DNA of 64,000 nucleotides from Actinomadura madurae (GCF_900115095.1 NZ_FOVH01000004.1:228127-292126); one strand, 5' to 3'. Counted from the stretch's first letter, positions 1-9,110 are shown. The notes: generated by a model from the sequence alone, not told the origin. Numbers and translations: made by a program.

Positions 1-569
1 CCCAGCAGGTCAATGACGAGCGCGTTGAGCGGTCTTACATGTGATCAGTTGCGGAAACCACTGTCCAGGGACTGCCGTCCTGCCGACTATCTGTGGGCGC
101 ACGATCGTCGGAAGGTGCCGCTGCAACCAAGCCAGCGCACCCCCGAACCCGCAGGCAACCGTTGACCACAGACCAGCAGCGGCCATGCCAAGGGGCCTCC
201 GGAATTTTCGAAACATTTGCGACGATCGTCCATCGCTGGCCGAGCATTGTGGAGCTGGATGGTCCGGTTGGGCGTGTTCGGTCGAGCTCTAGGCACGGCT
301 CGCAAAGGCGCCGGATGCCGAGTTCAGTTCATGGTCAGCTGCCACCTCCGTGATGCTCTCCGGATTACAGGCCGCCGCGAGTGGCCGTCCAAGTACCGGC
401 GCCGGCTGGACGGCTGCATCGCGTTCACCTTTCAACATGGACGTTCACGATCCGGCACAACCCCGCACTGACCTTCTGGATCAAGGCGTCCACCCACACG
501 AACGCATACGGCCCACCCTCGAGCGGCGGTTGCGAAGCGCAGCCACCTGGACATCCAGCACCACTGGGG
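1..569. other. No supported gene
   Basis: Only short overlapping reading frames on both strands, none with a recognisable domain or a convincing ribosome binding site. The stretch precedes a decayed transposase and may be part of the same decayed mobile region. Confidence 0.5.
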
Positions 570-1010
570 GGCGACGGGCGTCGATGCCGATGGGCACGCG
601 AGATCCTCGGGATCACGGTGGCCTCGGCCGAGGACGGTGCCGGGTGGGTGGCGTTCATGCGCGAGCTGGTCGCTCCGCGGCCTGACCGGTTTCCAGCTGC
701 TGGTCATCTCCGACGCCCACCCCGGGGCCTGGTCGTAGCGGTCGAGTCGCCCCGCCCGGGGCCGGCTGGCAGCGGTGCGGGACCCGCCCCCCTGCACAAC
801 CTGCTCCCCCCGAGTTCTTAAGTCCGCCCAGCTATGGGTGGCCACGCTGGTGCGCACCATCTTCGACCAGCCCGCCGCCGAAGGCGTCTACACCCCAGCA
901 CGCCCGCGTGGTCGCTTGGCTGGAGATCGAGCACCCGGGCGCGGCCGAGCACCTGGATGCCACCCCCGACGACCTGTCGGCCGTCACGACGATGGACATC
1001 ACCCGCGCAG
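570..1010 (+). pseudogene. IS256 (mutator)-type transposase remnant
   Basis: Pieces of a transposase catalytic region can be read in order, but in changing frames: a piece reading REILGITVASAEDGAGW, then RGLTGFQLLVISDAHPG ending at a stop, then LKSAQLWVATLVRTIFDQP, then ARVVAWLEIEHPGAAEHLD. In IS256-type transposases these blocks lie together in one frame around the second catalytic Asp. At least three frameshifts and one in-frame stop separate them here, and both the N-terminal and C-terminal parts are missing. No flanking inverted repeats were found by eye. The identification rests on remembered family patterns, so the family is likely and the exact boundaries are approximate. Confidence 0.7.
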
Positions 1011-1140
1011 CCGGCGGGTTCGCGTGTCTTGATTCGGCCTAGTTCTGTCATGACAGCTCCTTCCGAGTGATCGCGTTCCGATCCCCTCCTCACCGGCGAG
1101 GCGCCCTACCGGTGGCGCCGCGTCCGATGGACGCCTGGGT

Positions 1141-1173
1141 GTCGGCCCGCCCTCCCCCCTCGGGCGGGCCGAC
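1141..1173. terminator. Strong hairpin, possible terminator
   Basis: Perfect 12-bp inverted repeat: GTCGGCCCGCCC at 1141-1152 and its complement at 1162-1173, with a 9-nt loop. Only a short run of T follows on either side. It could be the end of a lost gene. Confidence 0.55.
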
Positions 1174-1823
1174 GGATTTCATCGTCGTTCTTGCGGGACG
1201 GGCACGGCACTAGAACGCGGTTCTGTGGAAAAGTCAGGAGTAGTTGATCAAGCTGATGTCCGAGAGGGGTGTCACAGCGCACCGCACCGTGTTCTCGTCA
1301 TAGGGCCCGGTGGTGGCTTCCCGTCGAGGTTTGCACAGGTCACCAGGTCATTGGCGAGGGCAGCGTCAACTGCGGCCTTCTCCGCCGCTCCATGCCGTCG
1401 AACCAGAGCGCGTCTGTGGATAGAGCATCCGTGCCGAGCGACCAAGCCCGCCGCACCACCTCGATAGCTGGCCCCTTCGGACGTCGGGTTCCGGGCGGAC
1501 CTGATGCGGGATGACGTCGTCCCGCTCGACCTGCCCTTCACCTTGTGTGGCTGTTGAACGAGGAGAGCGCGTTTCGCCGTCGCACGTTATCCGGTCGTTC
1601 AGCCAGCCGTGATTCCGCTCGGGCCGCTGGGAGTCAGGACACAGGCACGCCGCCAGGCGCGCCGGTCAGTCTGGCCGGATCAGTCTGGCCGGATCAGTCT
1701 GGCCGGATCAGTCTGGCCGCTCAATCCGGGCCGGTGATCGGCGCGAGCGTCACACCCTCGGAGCCGTCCCGTAAGGCTTGAAACGTGTTGGCACCCTGTT
1801 GATCCAGGCCAGGCTGGGTTGGG
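1174..1823. other. Gene-poor stretch with no supported gene
   Basis: Reading frames are short and lack recognisable domains. The stretch holds a 14-bp tandem repeat near its right end. With the transposase remnant it forms a 1.8-kb decayed zone at the left end of the window. Confidence 0.5.
1667..1719. repeat. 14-bp tandem repeat, 3.8 copies
   Basis: The unit CAGTCTGGCCGGAT is repeated perfectly at 1667-1680, 1681-1694 and 1695-1708, with a partial fourth copy to 1719. No gene covers it. Confidence 0.95.
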
Positions 1824-2327
1824 TCAGTGGGGGCTGCCCTGGAGTTCTTCCCGCAGGGTGCGCTGGACGTAGGCCATGGCCTCCTGAGCGGCAGGATCGG
1901 CGAAACGGCTGCCCAGTTCTTCGGGCGGGACGTCCTCGACCCGCTCATGCAGCCACCACAGATGTCCCTGCGGGTCACGCACACGGGCCACGCGCTCGCC
2001 GAACGCGAGCAGGGTCGGGCGGGTCACCACACGCGCACCGGCCGCGACGGCCTTTTCGACGGTCGAGGCCACGTCATCGACATAAATGCGCAGGTGAGCG
2101 GGGGTCGACGGCCAGTCTGCCTTGGCGTCGAACAGCATGATGACGCTGTCCCCGAGCTCGACCTCGACATGACCGATGTCGCCATCGGGATCCAGCACCC
2201 GCGAGCCCGGCGTCTCCACCCCCTCGAACGCCGACGCGAGGAACCGCACCTCCGAATCGGTATCGCGGCTGATCACCCACGCGTTGACGCGTGCGTAGCG
2301 GTTTGGAACCGGGACTTCTGCTGCCAT
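1824..2327 (-). CDS. VOC-family (glyoxalase/bleomycin-resistance fold) protein
   Basis: A 167-residue protein of the vicinal-oxygen-chelate fold. The second half reads LRIYVDDVASTVEKAVAAGA followed by RVRDPQGHLWWL, the usual layout of PhnB-like single-domain VOC proteins, where the final strand carries a metal- or substrate-facing residue. The tail (VPPEELGSRF) is typical of the 'glyoxalase/extradiol dioxygenase family' variants of unknown substrate. The ATG at 2327 gives the normal family length; the frame stays open far upstream, but that extension is low-complexity and belongs to the neighbouring gene on the same strand. It is transcribed alone, 80 bp downstream of the PH-domain pair. The substrate cannot be predicted. 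Confidence 0.8.
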   Translation of the reverse strand: MAAEVPVPNRYARVNAWVISRDTDSEVRFLASAFEGVETPGSRVLDPDGDIGHVEVELGDSVIMLFDAKADWPSTPAHLRIYVDDVASTVEKAVAAGARVVTRPTLLAFGERVARVRDPQGHLWWLHERVEDVPPEELGSRFADPAAQEAMAYVQRTLREELQGSPH

Positions 2328-2407
2328 TCGGCGATCATGCCAACGACCCCCGACAACGGATCCGTCCATGACAAGCCAGGGCATCGCCCCGTGCCGGCGA
2401 TCGTTGG

Positions 2408-3961
2408 TCAGCGGGCCCAGCGGGTGGGGTCTCCGCCGCCGGCGCGGCGGGCCGCGGAGGCGCGGCCGGCGGTGGAGTCGACGATCGCCCGTGCCTCGCC
2501 CAGATCGCGGTCCGTCGCGGCGACCTGGACCGGGCCGGGGGGCGCGTCGACGTGGACGGTGGCCAGGCCGAGCAGGCGCTGGAAGACGTTCGCCGTCAGC
2601 CGGACGCTCTGCGCACGCGCGTGGGCGATCACGTCCGTGCGGCGGCACGGCCATCCGTGCCGGGTCACGAAGACGACGTCGTCGGTGCCGGCGCCTTCCG
2701 CTCGGTCGATGGCCACGGCCTTCGAGGACGCGGGGACGAGCGGGACGGCGTCGACGTTCGTCCCTGGGAAGACCTGGGAGACGAGGTGCAGGGCGACGTG
2801 GCGTGGCGCGACGGGCAGCAGGGTCGACGACAATGCCTGGCGTTCGCCCGCGTAGCCGGCGACGGTTACGTCGACGCGGGCCCAGCCGAGACTGCGCCAG
2901 AGCACCGGTTCGACGATGCTGACGGCCTGGACGCGGCCCGGTGGCAGCGTCTGCATCCGGGTCTCCAGCAGTCCGTAGCGGAGGCGGATTCCGTCCGGGG
3001 ACATGGCGACCGTGAAGTTGGCGTACATCACCAGGGGCGCGACGACGGCCCGGATGAGCCCGAGCAGGACGGGGATGGTGACGGCCAGGATCCCGCCTTC
3101 GACGTACAGGACGAAGAAGATGAGGGACGCGATGAAGAGCAGCACCGTCCCCAGTACGGGAAGCCGCACGACCAGCGAACCGAGCAGCGAACCGAACGGG
3201 ACGCGCCACAGGTGCCGTTCGGGCGCTTCTGGTGTGTGGCCTGGCAGCCCCGCGGCGCGCGCTAGGAGTTCGGCTCGTAGCTGCTGCGCCGAGTGCCGTC
3301 CCAGGTAACGGAGCGCGATCTCGCTCTTCTCGCCTCCTGCCAGTTCCACCCGGACTTCCGCCAGAGCGAACACTCGCGTCACCAGAGGGCGGACCAGATC
3401 GATGGCCTGGATGCGCGAGAGGGGGATGCGACGCTTGTTCTTCCGCAGAATCCCGGTTTCGACGACGAGGTCGTCGTTGTCGACGTGGAAACGCACGGAC
3501 AGCCAGGTCCAGAGACCCGTCACCACCGCGATCACGCCCATGGGAACGGTCACGATGATGAACCGGAGCAGGACCTCCGGCGTGAGCGCCAGGGTCACGC
3601 CGCTGTCCGTCTGGGTGAGCAGCAGGGGGAAGCCCAGAAGGACGAAGTAGATGATGAGGAAGATGAAGGCGCGCAGCGGGGCCGTCGCCCAGTGGAGCCT
3701 GTGCGTGCCCTCGGAGAACCTGATCGGTGGGCGCTGTGCCTGCGGGGGACCGTAGGGAGGACGAGGCGGACCGTACGGTCCGGGCGGGCCGGACGGGGGA
3801 CGCGGCGGGCCGTAGGGGCCGGGATGGCCTTGAGGGCCGTACGGGCCAGGCGGTCCGGGCGGTCCGGGGCGCCCAGGTGGTCCGGGCGGCCCAGGTGGTC
3901 CAGGTGGTCCGGGCGGACCGGGTGGCCTTGGCGGACCGTACGGGCCGTAGGGGCCGCTCAT
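2408..3961 (-). CDS. PH-domain (bPH_2, YdbT-like) membrane protein
   Basis: A 517-residue protein. The first ~80 residues are a Gly/Pro/Tyr-rich cytoplasmic tail made of PYGPP and GPPGPP repeats. Then come paired transmembrane helices (FIFLIIYFVLLGFPLLL and FIIVTVPMGVIAVVTGLW) followed by a PH-like domain (VDNDDLVVETGILRKNKRRI), a second hydrophobic pair and further PH-like units (SPDGIRLRYGLLETRMQTLP). This is the layout of YdbT-type proteins, which in Bacillus act with YdbS; the biochemical role is unclear. The ATG at 3961 overlaps the stop of the upstream gene by 4 bp (ATGA), so the pair is translationally coupled. The collagen-like N-terminus explains the compositional bias at 3770-3960. 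Confidence 0.85.
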   Translation of the reverse strand: MSGPYGPYGPPRPPGPPGPPGPPGPPGPPGRPGPPGPPGPYGPQGHPGPYGPPRPPSGPPGPYGPPRPPYGPPQAQRPPIRFSEGTHRLHWATAPLRAFIFLIIYFVLLGFPLLLTQTDSGVTLALTPEVLLRFIIVTVPMGVIAVVTGLWTWLSVRFHVDNDDLVVETGILRKNKRRIPLSRIQAIDLVRPLVTRVFALAEVRVELAGGEKSEIALRYLGRHSAQQLRAELLARAAGLPGHTPEAPERHLWRVPFGSLLGSLVVRLPVLGTVLLFIASLIFFVLYVEGGILAVTIPVLLGLIRAVVAPLVMYANFTVAMSPDGIRLRYGLLETRMQTLPPGRVQAVSIVEPVLWRSLGWARVDVTVAGYAGERQALSSTLLPVAPRHVALHLVSQVFPGTNVDAVPLVPASSKAVAIDRAEGAGTDDVVFVTRHGWPCRRTDVIAHARAQSVRLTANVFQRLLGLATVHVDAPPGPVQVAATDRDLGEARAIVDSTAGRASAARRAGGGDPTRWAR

Positions 3962-4617
3962 AGGCCCATGCTCCGCTCTTCGCCCTTCTGCGCCAGACGG
4001 TCGCGCAGCTGGGCGGCTTCTGCCGTGGGCAGTCCCGGGATGGTCGCGTCCGTCGCGGCCGCCGCGGTGTGCATCCGGACGGTGGCGATCCCCATCCAGC
4101 GTTCGAGAAGCCCGGCGGTGACGTCCACGAACTGCATCCGCCCGTACGGGACGACGATGAGGCGCTTGACGAACACCCCGTGGGTGACGATGAGGTCGTC
4201 GGCACGCTCGACGTACCCGTACGCCCGGCGGTCCAGCTCCGCGACCAGCCAGGTCAGCGCGGCCCCCAGGAGGACGGCGGCGACCCACATCGCGGCGGGT
4301 ACGACGCCTCCGTTCCGCCACACGATGAATCCGCCCACACCGCCTACCGGGATCGCCCACAGGACGGCCTTGAGCAGCCTGTGCCATGCGTGGCGCCTGG
4401 AGATCGGCGACCAGCGCAGGCCGGCTCCAGGTGCGAACGCCTGGGCCGCCTCGTACACGGGTGGTGCCTGCTGCGCCGGGTATTGTGCCGGTACCTGACC
4501 CTGACCAGGCGGCTGACCGCCGGATCCCGGGCCGGGCGGCGCGGGCGGGTACGCCGCGCCCTGGTGTCCGGGGTGCGCGGCGGGCTCGTATGGCGGTTCG
4601 CCGTGGCTCGCGTTCAT
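3958..4617 (-). CDS. PH-domain (YdbS-like) membrane protein
   Basis: 219 residues: a Pro/Gly/Gln-rich tail of ~65 residues, two adjacent transmembrane segments (LLKAVLWAIPVGGVGGFIVW and MWVAAVLLGAALTWLVAEL), then one bPH_2 domain (DDLIVTHGVFVKRLIVVPYGRMQFVDVTAGLLERWMGIATV, shown here in part only as the conserved core VPYGRMQFVDV). It is the small partner of the downstream YdbT-like protein and overlaps it by 4 bp. Such pairs are widespread in actinobacteria. The start lies 79 bp from the divergent nuoD gene, so a shared promoter region is likely. Confidence 0.85.
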   Translation of the reverse strand: MNASHGEPPYEPAAHPGHQGAAYPPAPPGPGSGGQPPGQGQVPAQYPAQQAPPVYEAAQAFAPGAGLRWSPISRRHAWHRLLKAVLWAIPVGGVGGFIVWRNGGVVPAAMWVAAVLLGAALTWLVAELDRRAYGYVERADDLIVTHGVFVKRLIVVPYGRMQFVDVTAGLLERWMGIATVRMHTAAAATDATIPGLPTAEAAQLRDRLAQKGEERSMGL

Positions 4618-4696
4618 TGCCCCCTAGTCAACCGGATAACGAGCACCGCTCGCCATGGGACCATGAAGCGGTGATCGGAGCGGCGGAGACGCGACC

Positions 4697-5845
4697 ATGA
4701 CCACCGAACGGATCGTCGGGATCGGTGCGGGCGCCAAGGAGCTCGCCACCGAGGACATGACCCTGAACATCGGCCCCCAGCATCCGTCCACGCACGGTGT
4801 GCTCCGGCTGAAGCTGACCCTGGACGGCGAGCGCATCTCGGCCGCGGAACCCATCGTCGGGTACATGCACCGGGGCGCGGAGAAGCTGTTCGAGGTACGC
4901 GACTTCCGGCAGATCATCGTCCTGGCGAACCGGCACGACTGGCTGTCGGCGTTCTCCAGCGAGCTCGGCGTCGTCCTCGCCGTCGAACGCATGCTGGGCA
5001 TGGAGGTCCCTGTCCGCGCCGTATGGGTGAGGACGCTCCTGGCGGAGCTCAACCGGATCCTCAACCATCTGATGTTCCTCGGCTCGTATCCGCTTGAAGT
5101 AGGCGCGATCACGCCGATCTTCTACGCGTTCCGTGAACGAGAGGCCCTGCAGCGGGTCATGGAGGAGATCTCCGGTGGACGCATGCACTACATGTTCAAC
5201 CGGGTCGGAGGTCTGAAGGACGAGCTCCCCGCCGGTTGGACGGCGCGCGCGCGGACGGCGGTCTCCGAGGTCCGTTCCCGCATGGGTGAGATCGACGACC
5301 TCATCATGGGCAACGAGATCTTCCGCGCCCGGACGAGGAACGTCGGCGTCCTCAAGCAGGAGCAGATTCTGCAGTACGGGGTGTCCGGCCCCATCGCACG
5401 CGCTTCCGGCGTCGACTTCGACCTGCGCCGGGACGAGCCCTACCTCGCTTACGGGGAACTGGACGTCCGCGTGGTCACCCGGTCCGAGGGTGACTGCCTC
5501 GCCCGTTTCGAGTGCCTGCTCGACCAGGCGCACGCGTCCCTCGACCTCGCCGACGCCTGCCTGGACCGCCTTGCGGAACTGCCGCCCGGCCCGATCAACC
5601 AGCGGCTGCCCAAGGTCCTGAAGGTCCCGGAGGGACACACCTATGCCTGGACGGAGAACCCGCTGGGCCTGAACGGCTACTACCTGGTGTCGCACGGCGA
5701 AAAGACGCCGTGGCGGATGAAGCTGCGGTCCGCGTCGTTCAACAACATCCAGGTCCTGACCGAGCTGCTGCCCGGAAATCTGGTGGCCGACATGATCGCC
5801 ATTCTCGGCTCGATGTTCTTCGTCGTCGGCGACATCGACAAGTGA
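4697..5845 (+). CDS. nuoD2: NADH-quinone oxidoreductase subunit D paralogue (orphan)
   Basis: A 382-residue homologue of the 49-kDa subunit of complex I, which together with NuoB forms the quinone site. The signature [13 protein letters not shown] is at about residues 26-38, followed by [11 protein letters not shown], the central [19 protein letters not shown] block and the C-terminal GDIDK end. It is shorter than many NuoD proteins but appears intact. It stands alone: neither neighbour is a complex I gene. Orphan second NuoD copies at this location beside the fol/ftsH block are also known in Streptomyces, so this is inherited gene order rather than recent transfer. Whether it enters complex I is not known. 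Confidence 0.9.
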   Translation: MTTERIVGIGAGAKELATEDMTLNIGPQHPSTHGVLRLKLTLDGERISAAEPIVGYMHRGAEKLFEVRDFRQIIVLANRHDWLSAFSSELGVVLAVERMLGMEVPVRAVWVRTLLAELNRILNHLMFLGSYPLEVGAITPIFYAFREREALQRVMEEISGGRMHYMFNRVGGLKDELPAGWTARARTAVSEVRSRMGEIDDLIMGNEIFRARTRNVGVLKQEQILQYGVSGPIARASGVDFDLRRDEPYLAYGELDVRVVTRSEGDCLARFECLLDQAHASLDLADACLDRLAELPPGPINQRLPKVLKVPEGHTYAWTENPLGLNGYYLVSHGEKTPWRMKLRSASFNNIQVLTELLPGNLVADMIAILGSMFFVVGDIDK

Positions 5846-5926
5846 CCGGGCGCGCCATGCTCCCCACAGGAGGCTGAACCGGTAAGGGCCCGCTCGCGTC
5901 AGAAGCCATGACGTGAGGAGTCGCCG

Positions 5927-6184
5927 ATGACGCAGATGATCGAAGGTCCGCCGACCACCGGACCCGCTCGCCCACCCGAATCGCAGTGGACGGCACCTGA
6001 CCAGCAGTGGACCGACTGGGGGCGGACGCAGGCGCCCGCAGGAGCGCCCAGGCCGAGCCGTAAGTTCTTCCGCGCGCCCGTCATCGTCCCGCTCGCCGTG
6101 CTCACTGGCCTCATCGTGCTCGGCGGCCTGTTCCTGCTGATCGCGGCCCCGGCCGGTGCCGCCGGGGTCTGCGGCGGAGGCTAG
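5927..6184 (+). CDS. Small single-pass membrane protein
   Basis: 85 residues. A Pro/Gln/Trp-rich cytoplasmic half (residues 1-48) is followed by a basic stretch and one transmembrane helix (VIVPLAVLTGLIVLGGLFLLIAA in essence), ending in a short GVCGGG tail. No family recognised. A GAGGAG ribosome binding site lies just upstream of the ATG. It stops 8 bp before the next membrane protein and is probably co-transcribed with it. Confidence 0.7.
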   Translation: MTQMIEGPPTTGPARPPESQWTAPDQQWTDWGRTQAPAGAPRPSRKFFRAPVIVPLAVLTGLIVLGGLFLLIAAPAGAAGVCGGG

Positions 6185-6192
6185 TCCGCGCC

Positions 6193-7224
6193 GTGGCAGC
6201 ACCGAGCAACGCGAGCGCGCCGCCCGTCGGCGAGGCCCTGGCCGGGACGTTCCGGACCCTGCGCCGCACCTGGCTTCTCGGGACGGCCCTGCTGTCGGCC
6301 GGCGCGTTCGCGGGCGCCATCGCACTCGCGCCCGACGGTTCTGATTCACCCGGCAGGGCGCTGGGAGCCCTGCTGTTCCTGGGCTCGTCCGTGCACGTGG
6401 CCGCGACCGGCTGGTTCTTCACCCTCCCGGAGATACGCGCGCACGCGGCAGCGCACCGCGGACGTTACGTGGTCGCTCCCGTCGCACTGATCCTGGGGAC
6501 GGCGTTCGCCGCGGCACTCGTCCCGTACAAGCAGTTGCAGTGGGCGCTTCTCGCCTTCCTGGCCTGGCAGTTCTTCCACTTCCAGAAGCAGAACCTCGGG
6601 ATGGCGGCGTTGGCGGGGGTTGCTCAGCGCGCCGGGTCCGTGAAGCCCCTGGAGCGGCGCGCCATCATGCTCGCCGGTGCGGGAGGGATAGCGGGACTGC
6701 TCGTTCACCCGGAATTGCTCCAGCTCGGCGTGGATCCACCGGTCCGCTCACTGTTCCCGGTGGCTTTCGCCGTGTTCGCCTGTGGGGTGGCCCTCGGTTT
6801 CTATGCGCTGGCACGACGGGAACAGCGTCCACCTGCGTTCATAGCCATCTACCTGATCTCGCTGCTGTTCTTCCTGCCCGTCTTCCTCTTCACGTCCCCG
6901 TACGCCGCGGTCGCCGGACTCACCATCGCGCACGGCTACCAGTACCTGCTCATCGTCGGGCTCGTGTCCGGCGCACCCAGGCGCGGACGCTCCGGCATGA
7001 CCGGGCTCTGCCTCATGGCCGTCATCGCCCTGGCAGGCGGTATCGCGCTCGATCAGGCATCGCATCTGCACGGTTCGCCGCACGTCTGGGAGCGGGCCCT
7101 CTACGGCGCCTATCTCGGCGCGGTCATGGCCCACTTCGTCGTCGACGCCGGACTGTGGCGGCTGAGGGACGAGTTCCCGCGACGCTTCCTCACCTCGAGC
7201 GTCCCGTACCTGCTGAAGCCCTAG
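6193..7224 (+). CDS. Multipass membrane protein, histidine-bearing, function unknown
   Basis: 343 residues with about 8-9 hydrophobic segments. Conserved-looking polar positions sit at helix ends: SSVHVAATGWFF, AWQFFHFQKQNLG, TIAHGYQYLL and AHFVVDAGLWRLRDEFPR. The last resembles the C-terminal HxxxDxxxWRxR element of some membrane-bound di-iron or desaturase-like families, but the full histidine set of a desaturase is not visible, so no enzymatic claim is made. The start is GTG at 6193. The last 4 bp overlap the end of the convergent DUF3180 gene, leaving no room for a separate terminator. Confidence 0.7.
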   Translation: MAAPSNASAPPVGEALAGTFRTLRRTWLLGTALLSAGAFAGAIALAPDGSDSPGRALGALLFLGSSVHVAATGWFFTLPEIRAHAAAHRGRYVVAPVALILGTAFAAALVPYKQLQWALLAFLAWQFFHFQKQNLGMAALAGVAQRAGSVKPLERRAIMLAGAGGIAGLLVHPELLQLGVDPPVRSLFPVAFAVFACGVALGFYALARREQRPPAFIAIYLISLLFFLPVFLFTSPYAAVAGLTIAHGYQYLLIVGLVSGAPRRGRSGMTGLCLMAVIALAGGIALDQASHLHGSPHVWERALYGAYLGAVMAHFVVDAGLWRLRDEFPRRFLTSSVPYLLKP

Positions 7225-7727
7225 GCACGGGACGCGCGGCGGTCGCGCTCCTCCTCGTCCGGGTCCTTCGGGACCCGGCACGCGTACTCCAGGAAGAACG
7301 CGGCCGCCACGAGCACGACCGCCGCGAGGAACGTGCCGCCGCTCACGTAGAAGTCATGGCGCGGGGTCGCCTTCTCCAGGGACGACGCCAGGCTCGCCGC
7401 GAACCCGCCGAACACGCCCGCGATGACCGCGGCGGAGTGCGCGCTGGCCTTCCCCAGCGCGGCCAGACGCGCGACGGCCATCGGGTCCAGCGGCTTCGGC
7501 ACGGGCTTGCGGCTGTCCGGCACGCGCCCATTGCCGGGCCTGCGGCGGATGCGGCGCAGCACGTTCAGCCCGCTGACGCTCTCGCCGAGCGCGAGCAGGA
7601 GCAGCGTCGGTACCGCCGTCCACGGCAGCGGCGGCAGCGAGACGTAGGCGGAACGCAGCACCGCCCAGGTGATCACCGCGACGACGACCACGAGGGCGAT
7701 GAGGAACAGCGGGCGGGACGGTTTCAT
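7221..7727 (-). CDS. DUF3180 membrane protein
   Basis: 168 residues with four hydrophobic helices: LFLIALVVVVAVITWAVL, WTAVPTLLLLALGESV, an Ala/Gly-rich helix around AAVIAGVFGGFAAS, and FLAAVVLVAAAFFLE, followed by a charged tail. The family is actinobacterial and regularly follows folK, as here. It overlaps folK by 4 bp (ATGA), so it is the last gene of the folate operon. Role unknown. Confidence 0.85.
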   Translation of the reverse strand: MKPSRPLFLIALVVVVAVITWAVLRSAYVSLPPLPWTAVPTLLLLALGESVSGLNVLRRIRRRPGNGRVPDSRKPVPKPLDPMAVARLAALGKASAHSAAVIAGVFGGFAASLASSLEKATPRHDFYVSGGTFLAAVVLVAAAFFLEYACRVPKDPDEEERDRRASRA

Positions 7728-8311
7728 GCAGGCTGCTGCAAAGCCAGGTCGTCGCGCCGACGGACGGCCGACGGGCCTCCCTCGGACTTCTTCGCCTGCG
7801 CCAGGTCACCGACGCGGCCATGGCCGGGCAGCAACACGTCCGGCTCGATGTCGGCCCACGGGACGAGCACGAAGGCGCGCTCGTGCGCGCGCGGGTGGGG
7901 GAGCGTCAGATCGGGGTCGTCGGACGCGACGTCCCCGAACACCACGATGTCGATGTCGAGGGTGCGCGGTCCCCAGCGGACCACGCGCTCCCGGCGCATC
8001 GAGTTCTCGATGTTGAGGACGCGTTCGAGCAGGTTCTCCGGTGGCAGCCGCGTGTCGGCGACCAGCACGATGTTGAGGAAGTCGCCCTGCTCGGGGATGC
8101 TCTCCCCCGCCGGCGCGTAGGGCGCGGTCTCGTACACCGGCGAGAACGCCACGAAACGCAGCCCTGGTGCGTCGAACAGCGCGTCGACCGCCTCCTGGAT
8201 GTTGTCCAGGCGGTCCCCGAGGTTGCTGCCGATCGAGAACACGACTCGATGCTGGACCAGCATGTGGCCGCCGGTGGCGGTGCGGTCGGGCATGCGGTCG
8301 GACGCTGTCAT
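7724..8311 (-). CDS. folK: 6-hydroxymethyl-7,8-dihydropterin pyrophosphokinase
   Basis: Transfers pyrophosphate from ATP to 6-hydroxymethyl-dihydropterin, the step before dihydropteroate synthase. The 195-residue protein has FSIGSNLGDR near the N-terminus, SPVYETAPY, and the signature RWGPRTLDIDIVVFGD with the two Asp residues that hold Mg-ATP, followed by LPHPRAHERAFVL. The ATG at 8311 overlaps the stop of folB by 4 bp. Gene order folP - NTF2-like - folB - folK - DUF3180 on one strand with 4-bp overlaps indicates one operon. Confidence 0.95.
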   Translation of the reverse strand: MTASDRMPDRTATGGHMLVQHRVVFSIGSNLGDRLDNIQEAVDALFDAPGLRFVAFSPVYETAPYAPAGESIPEQGDFLNIVLVADTRLPPENLLERVLNIENSMRRERVVRWGPRTLDIDIVVFGDVASDDPDLTLPHPRAHERAFVLVPWADIEPDVLLPGHGRVGDLAQAKKSEGGPSAVRRRDDLALQQPA

Positions 8312-8676
8312 GGGCGACTCCTCTTGATCTTCACGGCGATGTCCGTGAAGGGGTGCGGGACCGGGGCGCTCGGTTTGTGGACGGTGATCTCCACCTCGGA
8401 GACCGTCTTCTCTTCCAGACATATTGTCGCCAACCGGTCCGCCAGTGTTTCGAGGAGGTTGACGGGCTCCCCCTCCACGACGGCGACCAGCCGGCCGGCG
8501 AGCGTTCCGTAGTCGACGGTACGCGAGAGGTCATCACCCTCCGCGGCGGGGCGCGTGTCGAGCCCCAGGACCGCGTCCACGACGAACTCCTGGCCAAGCT
8601 CACGCTCAGCGGGCAGGCAGCCGTGCCGCCCCCTGGCGCGGAGCCCGCGCAGCTCGATGCGGTCGAGAGTCGTCAT
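8308..8676 (-). CDS. folB: Dihydroneopterin aldolase
   Basis: Cleaves 7,8-dihydroneopterin to 6-hydroxymethyl-dihydropterin and glycolaldehyde. 122 residues, with RIELRGLRARGRHGCLPAE (the usual motif around the active-site region begins with HG.xxxE), the VDYGTL block and the C-terminal VEITVHKPSAP lysine-containing motif. Typical family length. It overlaps folK downstream and the NTF2-like gene upstream by 4 bp each. Confidence 0.95.
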   Translation of the reverse strand: MTTLDRIELRGLRARGRHGCLPAERELGQEFVVDAVLGLDTRPAAEGDDLSRTVDYGTLAGRLVAVVEGEPVNLLETLADRLATICLEEKTVSEVEITVHKPSAPVPHPFTDIAVKIKRSRP

Positions 8677-9110
8677 TCTTCCTCTGCATCCACGACGTTG
8701 AGAACGGGAGAACCATGGTGCAGCAGAAGCCGCCATTCGCCGTCCGCCCGTACGAACACGTTCGTCGCGACGATGCTTCCCCCTGCGAGGAACCCGGTCT
8801 CGGTGTCCTCGTCCGCGGTGAGAATGTTCTCCTTGCACGTCACCACCGCGTGGTCGCCGTACACGTCGGTCTCCACGTCGGTCAGCACGAACTGGATGTA
8901 GCTCGTGTTGGCCATGATGAGCGCCCAGGACCGCAGGACCGACTCGCGTCCCCGGAGCATCGTCCAACCGGGATGGACGCAGGAGACCGCCTCGGCGTAC
9001 TGGCCGTCCGCCCACACCGCGGACATCCGGTCGAAGTCACCGGCCTCGAACGCGGCATAGAACTCGGCGTGGACCTCGTCCACGTCGGCGCGGTTCACGG
9101 CACGGCTCAT
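8673..9110 (-). CDS. SnoaL/NTF2-like protein embedded in the folate operon
   Basis: 145 residues with the cone-shaped NTF2-like layout: an N-terminal helix (VHAEFYAAFEAGDFDRMSAVWAD), then CVHPGWTMLRGRESVLRSW, and three long strands including AVVTCKENIL and the closing DGEWRLLLHHGSPV. This matches the SnoaL-like family that is regularly found between folP and folB in actinobacteria. It overlaps both neighbours by 4 bp. Position suggests a link to pterin or folate metabolism, but no catalytic role is known to me. Confidence 0.85.
   Translation of the reverse strand: MSRAVNRADVDEVHAEFYAAFEAGDFDRMSAVWADGQYAEAVSCVHPGWTMLRGRESVLRSWALIMANTSYIQFVLTDVETDVYGDHAVVTCKENILTADEDTETGFLAGGSIVATNVFVRADGEWRLLLHHGSPVLNVVDAEEE

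Noticed and set aside
1824..4205. 793-residue minus-strand frame joining the VOC gene to upstream sequence
   Set aside because: Everything before the ATG at 2327 is an out-of-frame shadow of the PH-domain genes, rich in Arg and Pro.
2408..4387. Longer version (659 residues) of the PH-domain protein
   Set aside because: The upstream 142 codons overlap the YdbS-like gene in another frame and have no family similarity; the ATG at 3961 with a 4-bp overlap is the natural start.
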